This document shows positions 1 to 6,248 of a stretch of 7,621 nt of DNA, in pieces. Source of the DNA: Phycisphaerae bacterium (lineage in GTDB: Bacteria > Planctomycetota > Phycisphaerae > Phycisphaerales > SM1A02); assembly GCA_016873355.1 (NCBI GenBank), contig VGXK01000090.1, forward strand, positions 1-7,621. The letters run 5' to 3'. Every line of letters starts with the position of its first letter. The first letter of the stretch is position 1. The position numbers and the translations under genes were made by a program. The notes under the pieces were generated by a model that saw nothing but the letters and a program-made list of their open reading frames with translations, made no database searches and was not told the DNA's origin.

Positions 1-1
1 C

Positions 2-1390
2 GCGGCGCGCGTCTGGTCGGACAGCGCCTGGCGGGGCGGCATCGGCGGTGCGTGCATCTGGGACGAGATCGTGGCGCCGGCGCCGACGCTGGCGGCGCTC
101 GAGCGCCGCGGTCTCGACGGTGCGCTTTGCTGCGGCGCCGACTGGCCGCTCGTCATGGTCGAGGAGCTCGGCGGCTGCGATTCGCTCGTCGATCGATTCC
201 GCACGGCGGAACCGGCGCTCGATCTCGTGGCGGCGCCGGGACCTCCGGGTCTCGGCGCGTGCGTGCTTGATCGCTCGCTGCTCGCCGCGCTCGCCGGGCG
301 CTCGGGTCCCGTGCTGCTCGGCGATCGCTGGCGCCGCGCCGTTCTGCCCGAGTTCGAATCGGGCTGCGTGCGGCCGGTCGATCGCATTCGCCGCAGCATG
401 GTGCGAGCGTGCTTCGACTCGATGCGCGCGAAGTTGCGGCTGCGGCGCGCCATCGAGCCGATCGCCGTCGAGCGCTCGCGCGCGCACGGCCTCGCGGGAA
501 TCGGCGCCTGGACCGTGGTCGAGGCGCTCGAACACCAGTACTTCCAGCTTCCTCCGGCGTTCGCGCCGCAGCACCTGATCGTGGAGCTCAACACGGGCCG
601 CCGCGCCTCCGGCATCGTGAGCCCGCATCGACTCGGCAGCATCCAGCGCCGCGCGATGACCGAGCGGGCGCTCGAGCGCATTCTCGAGGAGGTGGAGTCG
701 CCGCGCGACGTGGCGATCACCTTCGGTCATGTCGGTGATCCGCTCTGGCATCCGCAGCTGCCCCGCTTCGTGCGCATGGCGAAGCAGGCGGGTGCGCTCG
801 GCGTGCACGTGCGCACCGAGCTGCTCGCCGACGAGGCACGCATCGCCGGGCTGCTCGAGTCGGAACCCGATGCGATCAGCGTCGATCTGCAGGGGCTCAC
901 CGCGCCCACCTACCGGGCGCTCATGGGCATGGACCTGCTCGATCGAGCTCGCGCGAATCTCGAACGAATGCTCCTCGACGGAGCTGCGAGCGATCGGCGA
1001 CTGCGACTGCCGCACGCGATCGTGCGGATCCAGCGTCGCGCCGAGAGCGCGGCGGAACTCCGGCCGTTCGTGGAGCACTGGGAGGCTCGCGCCGGAACGG
1101 CCGTCGTCGAAGGCAGCCCGGGCTCCGGGCAGAATCCGATGTCGGCGCCCGAGACGCTGCTGCCGTGTGCGCCGCCGTCGCACTCGATCCTGCGCGAGGC
1201 GCTTCGGCGCATGGTGGTCCTCTCGGACGGGCGCGTGCCGCTTTCGGAGCTCGACCTGCTCGGGGAGCACACGGTCGGCTCGGTGCTCGAGAGCGGCGTC
1301 TTCGAGATCTGGCGCGAGCTCATGCCGCGGCGGCGGCAACTCGCCCGCGACGGCGCGACCCCCGAGGAGATCCGCGGGTGGCAGCCCTGA
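2..1390 (+). CDS. Nucleotidyltransferase-like / radical-SAM-like / SPASM-like fusion without cluster cysteines (5' truncated)
   Basis: The frame is open from base 2 to the TGA at 1388-1390, so the true start lies upstream; the GTG at 71 is internal because the preceding codons (VWSDSAWRGGIGG) read as protein. Three parts are visible. About bases 2-420 resemble a nucleotidyltransferase-like sugar/CMP-type domain (LDGALCCGADWPLV, then a PPGLGACVLD segment). About 570-1080 follow a radical SAM barrel: VELNTGRRASGIVSPHR at 581-631 sits where CxxxCxxC should be, FGHVGDPLWHPQL at 722-760 matches the G-GEP strand, and ISVDLQGLTAPTYRALMG follows the usual SlDg-etY pattern. About 1163-1330 resemble SPASM (one Cys at 1166, then VLSDGRVPL, VGSVLESGVFEIW). 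No Cys codon occurs between 413 and 1165, so cluster binding and SAM radical chemistry are unlikely. I infer a pseudoenzyme that keeps the fold. The architecture recalls the spirochaetal 'spiro-SPASM' proteins from memory only. Function unknown. Confidence 0.72.
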   Translation, partial: AARVWSDSAWRGGIGGACIWDEIVAPAPTLAALERRGLDGALCCGADWPLVMVEELGGCDSLVDRFRTAEPALDLVAAPGPPGLGACVLDRSLLAALAGRSGPVLLGDRWRRAVLPEFESGCVRPVDRIRRSMVRACFDSMRAKLRLRRAIEPIAVERSRAHGLAGIGAWTVVEALEHQYFQLPPAFAPQHLIVELNTGRRASGIVSPHRLGSIQRRAMTERALERILEEVESPRDVAITFGHVGDPLWHPQLPRFVRMAKQAGALGVHVRTELLADEARIAGLLESEPDAISVDLQGLTAPTYRALMGMDLLDRARANLERMLLDGAASDRRLRLPHAIVRIQRRAESAAELRPFVEHWEARAGTAVVEGSPGSGQNPMSAPETLLPCAPPSHSILREALRRMVVLSDGRVPLSELDLLGEHTVGSVLESGVFEIWRELMPRRRQLARDGATPEEIRGWQP

Positions 1391-1425
1391 GCGCGGCGCG
1401 GGCGCTCGACGACGCGGCGCACGGC

Positions 1426-1445
1426 GCCGATCTCCGACGATCGGC
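1426..1445. other. Intergenic inverted repeat (7-bp stem, 6-nt loop)
   Basis: GCCGATC (1426-1432) and GATCGGC (1439-1445) are perfect inverted repeats around TCCGAC. They lie 36 nt after the stop of the radical-SAM-like gene, in the roughly 100-nt gap before the Lon-domain gene. No T-run follows (ACGAGTCCCC), so it is not a standard intrinsic terminator. It may be a weak 3'-end hairpin, or chance in a genome rich in CGATCG. Confidence 0.25.
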
Positions 1446-1486
1446 ACGAGTCCCCGCGTCGTTGGTGGCGCTTCCCCGCGCGGCGT

Positions 1487-1490
1487 AGGA
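1487..1490 (+). promoter_or_regulatory. Shine-Dalgarno AGGA deciding the Lon-domain gene start
   Basis: AGGA lies 8 nt before the ATG at 1499. The alternative ATG at 1490 overlaps this AGGA and has no ribosome-binding site of its own, so 1499 is preferred. Confidence 0.45.
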
Positions 1491-1498
1491 TGAGCGCG

Positions 1499-2224
1499 AT
1501 GGCCGAGGTCATCACCGTCGACTTCGCGAAGGCGCATCCGCTCTTCGTGCTTCCGGCCGTCGTGCTGCTTCCGCATTCGCGCCAGCGCCTTCACGTCTTC
1601 GAGCCGCGCTACCGGCAGATGGTCGATCGATGCCTTGCGAAGGGGCGCGGCAACATGCTTCGAAGCGCGCAGATCGCGCTGGCGGTGGTGGAGCCGGAGG
1701 CGATCATCGACGGCTCGTGGCCGGAGCCCGCGCCGCTCCGGGACGCGGTCTGCGTGGGACAGATCGTGCAGCACCAGGCGCTGCCCGACGGTCGTCACGA
1801 CATCGTGCTGCACGGCGTCTGCCGCGCCCGCATCGTGGAGCTCGAGGAACCCGACGGCGATCGCCTCTACCGGCAGGCGCGGCTCCAGCACCTGGAGCCC
1901 CCCGACCGCGCGTTTCCGCCGATGCGAAGCGCGCGGCGCGCGATCCGCGAGGTGATGTCCGGACCACGGCTTCGGCGCATGAATTCGATCCGCGCGCTGC
2001 TCGACTGGTGGTCGCGCGAGGAGCTGCCGACGCACGCGATGGTCGAGATCGTCGGCGACGCGATCGTGCGCAACGAATGCGAGCGCTACCGGCTTCTGGA
2101 AGAGCCCGACCCGTGGGCCCGCGCGAAGATCCTGCGGGACCACCTCGTCGGACTCGATCGCCTCGTGGCCGCCGCGGACCGGCAGCGCTCGGGCGAGTGG
2201 CCGAAGGGACTGAGCTGGAACTGA
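1499..2224 (+). CDS. Stand-alone Lon N-terminal (substrate-binding) domain protein
   Basis: A 241-residue protein, or 244 if the ATG at 1490 is used. The N-terminus carries the Lon-N/PUA-like signature: PLFVLPAVVLLPHS at residues 14-27, then LHVFEPRYRQMV at 31-42. A second characteristic strand follows at 86-112 (VGQIVQHQALPDG, then IVLHGVCRARI). The C-terminal half (about 130-241) is charged and helical, like the helical part of the Lon N-terminal region. There is no AAA+ Walker motif and no Ser-Lys protease dyad, and the length excludes full Lon. In Lon this domain helps bind substrates; the role of free-standing versions in bacteria is largely undefined. No signal peptide, so probably cytoplasmic. 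Its stop is 9 nt from the stop of the convergent cyclophilin-like gene. Family assignment is firm; function is open. Confidence 0.9.
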   Translation: MAEVITVDFAKAHPLFVLPAVVLLPHSRQRLHVFEPRYRQMVDRCLAKGRGNMLRSAQIALAVVEPEAIIDGSWPEPAPLRDAVCVGQIVQHQALPDGRHDIVLHGVCRARIVELEEPDGDRLYRQARLQHLEPPDRAFPPMRSARRAIREVMSGPRLRRMNSIRALLDWWSREELPTHAMVEIVGDAIVRNECERYRLLEEPDPWARAKILRDHLVGLDRLVAAADRQRSGEWPKGLSWN

Positions 2225-2233
2225 GTCGGCGCG

Positions 2234-3148
2234 TCAGCGAATCGGCGGCGTGGACGGCGGCGCCGCGGGCGGCGTCCGCGCCGGGGTGTCGCTCGGCGCT
2301 GGCGGAGTCGCGGGATCCTGCGCGGGCGGCTTCGCCGAGCCCGGCGCGCTCGGCGGCGTGGACGAGTCCGGCGCCGAAGGCGCGCCGCTCTTCCTGGGCC
2401 ACCCGCTCCTGGCGAGCCCCTCGTCCCATGCGGCGATCTCCTTCGCGTAACGCGCAAAGAGCGGCGACGGATCGCCGTCGATCACCACCGAGACGATCGA
2501 GTCGTCGGGCCGCAGTTGATCGACGACGGATTGACCCTCGACCACGCTCGCGAAGATGGGAATGTCGAGCGTCCAACGCGGCTGCTGCTTGACGGTCACG
2601 AACCACTCCGTGGGATTCGTGGTGCCGGCGGTTCCCTCGCCGAGTCGAAGCATCGCCATGCAGCCGGCCTGTTCGAATCGAAGCTTCGGCGAGAACTCGC
2701 GACGGAAGGTCCATTCCGGATGGAATCCCTCGAAGGGGCGGCCGCTTCCGCGCATCACGCGCGTGTGCAGGTGCACGGGAAGTCCGTCGAAGAAGCCCTT
2801 GCGCGCGAGGTTGCAGAAGTTCGTGACCGTGAGCGGCGTCTCCGCGGCGTGCAGCGCCACGCGGAAGGTTCCGCGACTCGTGGTGATCTTGGCGAAGAGG
2901 TCGGTGGGCGCGGGCTTGCTGCGATCGGCCGCGCCCTTCGGCGGCTTCGCCGCGGGCTCCGCCGGGGCCGGAGCCGGGGGCACCGGCGGAGTCGCTGGCG
3001 CCTTCGGAGCCGCAGGCTGCGTGCTCGGAGGCGCGGCGCGCATCGCCGAGCCGACGCCGAACATCGAGATCGTTGCGAGCAGCGCAAGCGCCGCGCGAAT
3101 GGCCGCGGATCGGAGTGAAGCGTCGGGCATCGTCGTGGTGGAGTTCAT
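2234..3148 (-). CDS. Exported cyclophilin-type peptidyl-prolyl isomerase-like protein with eroded active site
   Basis: The 304-residue product has an N-terminal signal peptide (hydrophobic residues about 15-35, likely cleavage after VGSA) and a Pro/Ala linker (about 38-82). The cyclophilin domain spans about 84-222 (FAKITTSRGTFRVAL, TPLTVTNFCNLARKGFFDG, WFVTVKQQPRW, IFASVVEGQSVVDQL), followed by a low-complexity Pro/Ser/Ala tail (about 254-304). Classical cyclophilins have HRV-GF--QGG, with catalytic Arg, Phe and Gln. Here the region reads LHTRVMRGSGRPF: the Arg is kept, while the Phe and Gln positions are lost and QGG is absent. Likewise SQFFIT is replaced by TEWFVT, and the late His of W-DGKH is missing. 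Binding without strong isomerase activity is therefore possible. GAGG lies 5 nt before the ATG and overlaps the stop of the upstream gene, so the pair is probably one operon. It likely acts in the periplasm. Confidence 0.85.
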   Translation of the reverse strand: MNSTTTMPDASLRSAAIRAALALLATISMFGVGSAMRAAPPSTQPAAPKAPATPPVPPAPAPAEPAAKPPKGAADRSKPAPTDLFAKITTSRGTFRVALHAAETPLTVTNFCNLARKGFFDGLPVHLHTRVMRGSGRPFEGFHPEWTFRREFSPKLRFEQAGCMAMLRLGEGTAGTTNPTEWFVTVKQQPRWTLDIPIFASVVEGQSVVDQLRPDDSIVSVVIDGDPSPLFARYAKEIAAWDEGLARSGWPRKSGAPSAPDSSTPPSAPGSAKPPAQDPATPPAPSDTPARTPPAAPPSTPPIR

Positions 3149-3155
3149 GGGGGCC

Positions 3156-4739
3156 TCAGCGTTCGTTGACGGATTCCGGCGGAAGTTCGGGTTCGCCCTG
3201 CGGGTCGATCGCCGCAGCCGCCCGCGCGCGGCCGTGACGAATCCACGCGATCTCGGCGCGCGCCATCGCGGCGCGCCACTCGTCGCGTCGCTCGAGCGAT
3301 TCGAGCGAACGCAGGCGCGCCGCCGCGCGCTCGATCAGGTCCGGCTCCGTGGGCGGAACGAAGCGCTGCAGGTCGCGCCCGAGCGACCGCAGCGCCTGCC
3401 GATGCGAGGCGCTGCGCACGCGAAGGTCGAGCTCGAGTCCGAGCGCGTCGAGCTGCGCCGGATCGCCGCGATCGTGCGCCGCCCATCGCGACGCGAAGTC
3501 CTGCGCGGCGAGCGCCTTGAGCAGCGCTGCGCGCGGGCTCGCAAGGCGGAGCTCGAACTGCCCGATCACGGCGGCGACGGCGTCGCGCGACTCGGCCGTG
3601 AGCGTCGGCTCCGCGAGCAGCGAATCGGCGAGCACGCGGATCGATCGCTCGGACTCGAGCACCTCGGGATGCACCATCGACGCGATGGCGCGATCGAGCG
3701 ACGCCGCCGCGTCGATGGGCAGCGCCCCGCGAAGGTTGCGGAGCGCCGACTCGTTGAGCTGCTCGATCTCGAACTCCGTCGCCGACTCCTGCCGACGGAT
3801 CGACTCGATCTCGCGTTCGAAGCGGATCTTGCGCGGATCGTCCTGCTCGATCGCGAAGGGACCGAGTTCCGCGAGCGCCTGGGCGCGCCGCTCGCGCCAC
3901 CGATCGAGCGTCTCGCGCCGCTCGCGCAGGGCGTTCACCCGCGACTCGCGCCAGGCGTCGAAGTCGGGGACCGATCGCAGCAGCGCCGCGTCGGAGGCGG
4001 GGAGCATCGCCGCGAGCTCGTCGGGCTCGATGGCGGCGAGCGGACTCGAGAGCGATCGACCGTGCCGCTTCCGCTCGATCGCCGCGTGGACGGCGCCGCG
4101 CGGCGCGGCGTCGGCGGCGGCCGGGAATCGATCGAGCGTGCGGAGCAGCGTGCGCTCGGCCTCGTCGAGCGCGAGATTCCACGAGGCTCGCTCCTGCTCG
4201 AAGAGCACGAGCTCCGGGCCCGCGTGCGGTTCGAACGATGCGCGGCCGGCGTCCCACTCGAACGCCGCGTCGATCCGGGCGGCGAGCGGGCGCCGGATGC
4301 GCTCGTCCGCCTGCCGGATCGAGCGCCGATATCGCTCGATCGCGTCGTCGAGCGCGTCGCGCATCCGCTCGTCGCCCCAGCGGCGCAGGAGGATCTCGCG
4401 AAGCTCGTCCGCGGAATGCGGCGCGGGAACGAGACTCGCCTCGAGTTCCGCGCGAGCGGCGCCGAACGCGGCGCCGGACTTCGGCGCGAGATCGAGCGGC
4501 GGGCTCGACGCGGACGCCGGTCGATTCGCTGCGTGCTGATCCGGCGCGGAGCGCGTTGATGGCGATGCGCCGGGCACCGCCGTCGTCGCCGCCGGTACGG
4601 TCGTCGGCGCGACCGGCGGCGCCACCGGTTCGATCGGCCCGAGCGAGAGCGCGAAGACGAGTGCGGATGAGATCACGGCGTGGCCGCAGGATATCCTCGC
4701 CGCGGGCGCCGACCGGCGTTCGTCACGCACGCGCACCAT
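3156..4739 (-). CDS. Unrecognised exported, helix-rich protein
   Basis: With the ATG at 4739 the product is 527 residues. It has a basic N-terminus (MVRVRDERRS), a hydrophobic stretch at about 22-34 (VISSALVFALSLG), a Pro/Ala/Thr linker to about residue 75, and then a long Arg/Glu/Ala-rich, probably coiled-coil body (for example ESRVNALRERRETLDRW). I recognise no enzyme motif or family. The open frame continues upstream to 5039, but that part is antisense to the HAD gene and reads as non-coding. A shorter start at GTG 4676 is possible: the codons between include AGG and ATA, unusual here, and cover the palindrome at 4688-4697; against it, the shortened signal peptide would lack basic residues. 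AAGG lies only 2 nt before the ATG at 4739. The stop is 7 nt from the start of the cyclophilin-like gene, so the two probably work together outside the cytoplasm. Confidence 0.7.
   Translation of the reverse strand: MVRVRDERRSAPAARISCGHAVISSALVFALSLGPIEPVAPPVAPTTVPAATTAVPGASPSTRSAPDQHAANRPASASSPPLDLAPKSGAAFGAARAELEASLVPAPHSADELREILLRRWGDERMRDALDDAIERYRRSIRQADERIRRPLAARIDAAFEWDAGRASFEPHAGPELVLFEQERASWNLALDEAERTLLRTLDRFPAAADAAPRGAVHAAIERKRHGRSLSSPLAAIEPDELAAMLPASDAALLRSVPDFDAWRESRVNALRERRETLDRWRERRAQALAELGPFAIEQDDPRKIRFEREIESIRRQESATEFEIEQLNESALRNLRGALPIDAAASLDRAIASMVHPEVLESERSIRVLADSLLAEPTLTAESRDAVAAVIGQFELRLASPRAALLKALAAQDFASRWAAHDRGDPAQLDALGLELDLRVRSASHRQALRSLGRDLQRFVPPTEPDLIERAAARLRSLESLERRDEWRAAMARAEIAWIRHGRARAAAAIDPQGEPELPPESVNER
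4688..4697. promoter_or_regulatory. 10-bp palindrome AGGATATCCT near divergent starts
   Basis: This perfect palindrome is a rare AT-containing patch in very GC-rich DNA. It lies about 41 nt before the HAD start. If the minus-strand gene starts at GTG 4676, it sits inside a 61-bp divergent intergenic region and could be an operator or part of a promoter. If that gene starts at ATG 4739, it is within the signal-peptide coding sequence. No convincing -35 element is seen with it. Confidence 0.25.
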
Positions 4740-5502
4740 GACCTTGAAGCTCGCCATCTTCGACGTCGACGGCACGCTCACCCGCACGAGCGGCGTCGAC
4801 GACGAGTGCTGGACCCGCGCCGTGCGCCTCGCCTGGGGCGTCGACGGCATCTCGACCGACTGGGGGTCGTATCGGCACTCGACCGACGAGGGCATCGCGG
4901 CCGAAGTGATGGAGACCCATCGCGGCCGCCGGGCCACGCGAGGCGACCTCGACTCGTTGCGGGAATGCTTCGCCGGGTTGATCGAGCGCGAAGCGCGCGA
5001 GCGGCCGGAACGATTCGCGCCGATTCCGGGCGCGGTCACGATCCTGTCGTCGCTTCGAGGTCACGGATGGATTCCGGCGATCGCGACCGGCGGATGGCGG
5101 CGCACCGCGCTCCTGAAACTCGCGAGCGCCGGCGTGTCGATCGAGGGAACGGCGGCGGCCTTCGCCGACGACGCGTGGCCGCGCGAGCAGATCGTGAGGA
5201 TCGCGGCCTCTCGCGCCGCCGGCGGCGCGGCGGCAGGCACGCAGGGCGACGCGCCGAACGATGACGCCGCGTCGTCCGAGCCCGTCGAGCGGATCGTCTA
5301 CGTGGGCGACGGCGTCTGGGATGTGACAGCCGCCCGCGCCGGCGGGTATGGTTTCGTCGGAGTGGCCACCGATCCCCGCGCCTCGCAGCTTCGGCGGGCG
5401 GGCGCGCCGACGGTGCTCGAGGATCTCGCCGAGGTCGACCGCGTGGTCGACGCGCTCGAGCGAGGATCGAGGCTGCGCCGCGTCGTGGAGATCACGCGAT
5501 GA
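4738..5502 (+). CDS. HAD-superfamily hydrolase (phosphoglycolate-phosphatase-like)
   Basis: A 254-residue cytoplasmic hydrolase with the HAD motifs in order. Motif I is FDVDGTLT at 8-15 (nucleophile Asp9, general acid/base Asp11). Motif II is the Thr in IATGGW (Thr117), motif III a probable Lys127 in LLKLASAG, and motif IV VGDGVWDV at 189-196 (Asp191, Asp195, Mg2+ binding). A helical C1-type cap fits residues about 16-90. The family removes phosphate from small organic phosphates; the substrate cannot be read here. Residues about 160-184, just before motif IV, form a Gly/Ala/Asp-rich low-complexity insert. The ATG at 4738 places motif I at the usual distance from the N-terminus; no Shine-Dalgarno is seen. 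This ATG shares a CATG with the divergent gene. The stop overlaps the lemA start by ATGA, which suggests translational coupling. Confidence 0.9.
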   Translation: MTLKLAIFDVDGTLTRTSGVDDECWTRAVRLAWGVDGISTDWGSYRHSTDEGIAAEVMETHRGRRATRGDLDSLRECFAGLIEREARERPERFAPIPGAVTILSSLRGHGWIPAIATGGWRRTALLKLASAGVSIEGTAAAFADDAWPREQIVRIAASRAAGGAAAGTQGDAPNDDAASSEPVERIVYVGDGVWDVTAARAGGYGFVGVATDPRASQLRRAGAPTVLEDLAEVDRVVDALERGSRLRRVVEITR

Positions 5503-6104
5503 ATCAATCGCTCTTGGCCGCAGCGTGGGCGGGACTCGGAGGCTTGGCGCTCGGCGCGATCTGCGTCGGCGCGATCGTCGTCGTCGGGATCGTGCTCTGG
5601 GCGATCTCGATCTACAACAACCTCACGCGCCTGAGGATCGCCGGCCAGGGCGCCTTCGCCGACATCGACGTGCAGCTTCGTCGACGGCACGACCTCATTC
5701 CGAATCTCGTGGAGACCGTGAAGGGCTACGCCTCGCACGAGCGCGGCACGCTCGACGCGGTGATCTCCGCTCGCGCGAAGGCCACGAGCGCCACGACGAT
5801 TCCCGACAAGATCGCCGCCGAGGGTCAGCTCACGCAGGCGCTCGGGCGACTTCTGGCGGTGGCGGAGGCGTATCCCGATCTCAAGGCGAATCAGAACTTC
5901 CTGCAACTGCAAGGCGAGCTCGGGAACACGGAGTCGATGATCTCGCGGTCGCGCGGCGACTACAACGCCTCCGTGGGTCGCTACAACGAGGCGACCAAGG
6001 TCTTCCCGAGCAATCTGGTCGCGGGACTCTTCAAGTTCACCTGCATGGACTTCTTCGAGGAGAAGAACGAGGCGGTGCGCGAGGCGCCGAAGGTGAAGTT
6101 CTGA
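5499..6104 (+). CDS. lemA: LemA family membrane protein
   Basis: A 201-residue protein with the LemA layout. An N-terminal hydrophobic segment at about 12-36 is followed by SIYNNLTRLR, then the hallmark IDVQLRRRHDLIPNLVETVK at 56-75 and GYASHE. The helical-bundle core continues and ends with the typical PKVKF. It is anchored in the inner membrane by the N-terminus with the rest likely outside the cytoplasm; LemA's molecular role is not well settled. The N-terminus before YNN is somewhat longer and more hydrophobic than usual (residues 5-38). GGAG at 5487-5490 lies 8 nt before the ATG, and the ATG overlaps the HAD stop (ATGA). LemA genes often sit beside TPM-domain or htpX genes; that partner is absent here. 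The TGA stop is in the same reading frame as the downstream ruvB. Confidence 0.93.
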   Translation: MNQSLLAAAWAGLGGLALGAICVGAIVVVGIVLWAISIYNNLTRLRIAGQGAFADIDVQLRRRHDLIPNLVETVKGYASHERGTLDAVISARAKATSATTIPDKIAAEGQLTQALGRLLAVAEAYPDLKANQNFLQLQGELGNTESMISRSRGDYNASVGRYNEATKVFPSNLVAGLFKFTCMDFFEEKNEAVREAPKVKF

Positions 6105-6108
6105 TCGA

Positions 6109-6236
6109 ATGGCGCGGCGCCGGAGGCGCCGTTGAACACGGATGGCACGGCGCCGGAGGCGCCGTTGAACACGGATGGCACGGCGCCGGAGGCGCCGTTG
6201 GACACGGATGGCACGGCGCCGGAGGCGCCGTTGAAC
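6109..6236 (+). repeat. 33-bp tandem repeat with embedded hairpins, about 3.9 copies
   Basis: The array has a 23-nt partial unit (6109-6131, one mismatch), two identical full units (6132-6164, 6165-6197), a third full unit with one A-to-G change at 6201 (6198-6230), and a 6-nt trailing TTGAAC. Each full unit contains ACGGCGCCGGAGGCGCCGT, an 8-bp perfect stem with a GGA loop; the partial unit keeps a 7-bp stem. Each also carries GGAGG, 5 nt, then TTG. Read in the ruvB frame a unit encodes LNTDGTAPEAP, with 10 of 11 codons ending in G or C. It starts 4 nt after the lemA stop. It could be a non-coding hairpin array after lemA, a translated extension of RuvB, or both. Confidence 0.9.
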
Positions 6237-6238
6237 TT

Positions 6239-6243
6239 GGAGG
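6239..6243 (+). promoter_or_regulatory. Shine-Dalgarno GGAGG for ruvB (favours GTG 6249)
   Basis: GGAGG lies 5 nt before the GTG at 6249, immediately after the repeat array. It is the best ribosome-binding site near the ruvB core. Copies of the same GGAGG-N5 arrangement precede TTG codons at 6132, 6165, 6198 and 6231, so upstream initiation cannot be excluded. Confidence 0.45.
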
Positions 6244-6248
6244 CGAGC

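Noticed and set aside
1426..1445. Rho-independent terminator
   Set aside because: The hairpin is short and not followed by a T-run.
2225..2233. Bidirectional terminator between convergent genes
   Set aside because: Only 9 nt separate the stops and no hairpin with a T-tract is present.
2556..4559. Long plus-strand open frame of 667 codons
   Set aside because: It is antisense to the cyclophilin-like and exported helical genes; the product is Arg/Glu-rich with no recognisable motif, a usual by-product of high GC.
4669..4697. Sigma-70 promoter using TATCCT at 4692 as -10
   Set aside because: The match is 4 of 6 and no TTGACA-like element lies 16-18 nt upstream.
3156..5039. Extending the minus-strand exported protein to 627 residues
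   Set aside because: The extra 100 residues are antisense to the start of the HAD gene, are Ser/Arg-rich and would place the signal peptide internally.
6102..6107. Programmed readthrough of the lemA stop
   Set aside because: LemA ends at its normal PKVKF terminus and the TGA context shows no known readthrough signal; kept only as a possibility.
6109..6236. CRISPR array
   Set aside because: Units are directly adjacent 33-bp copies with no unique spacers.
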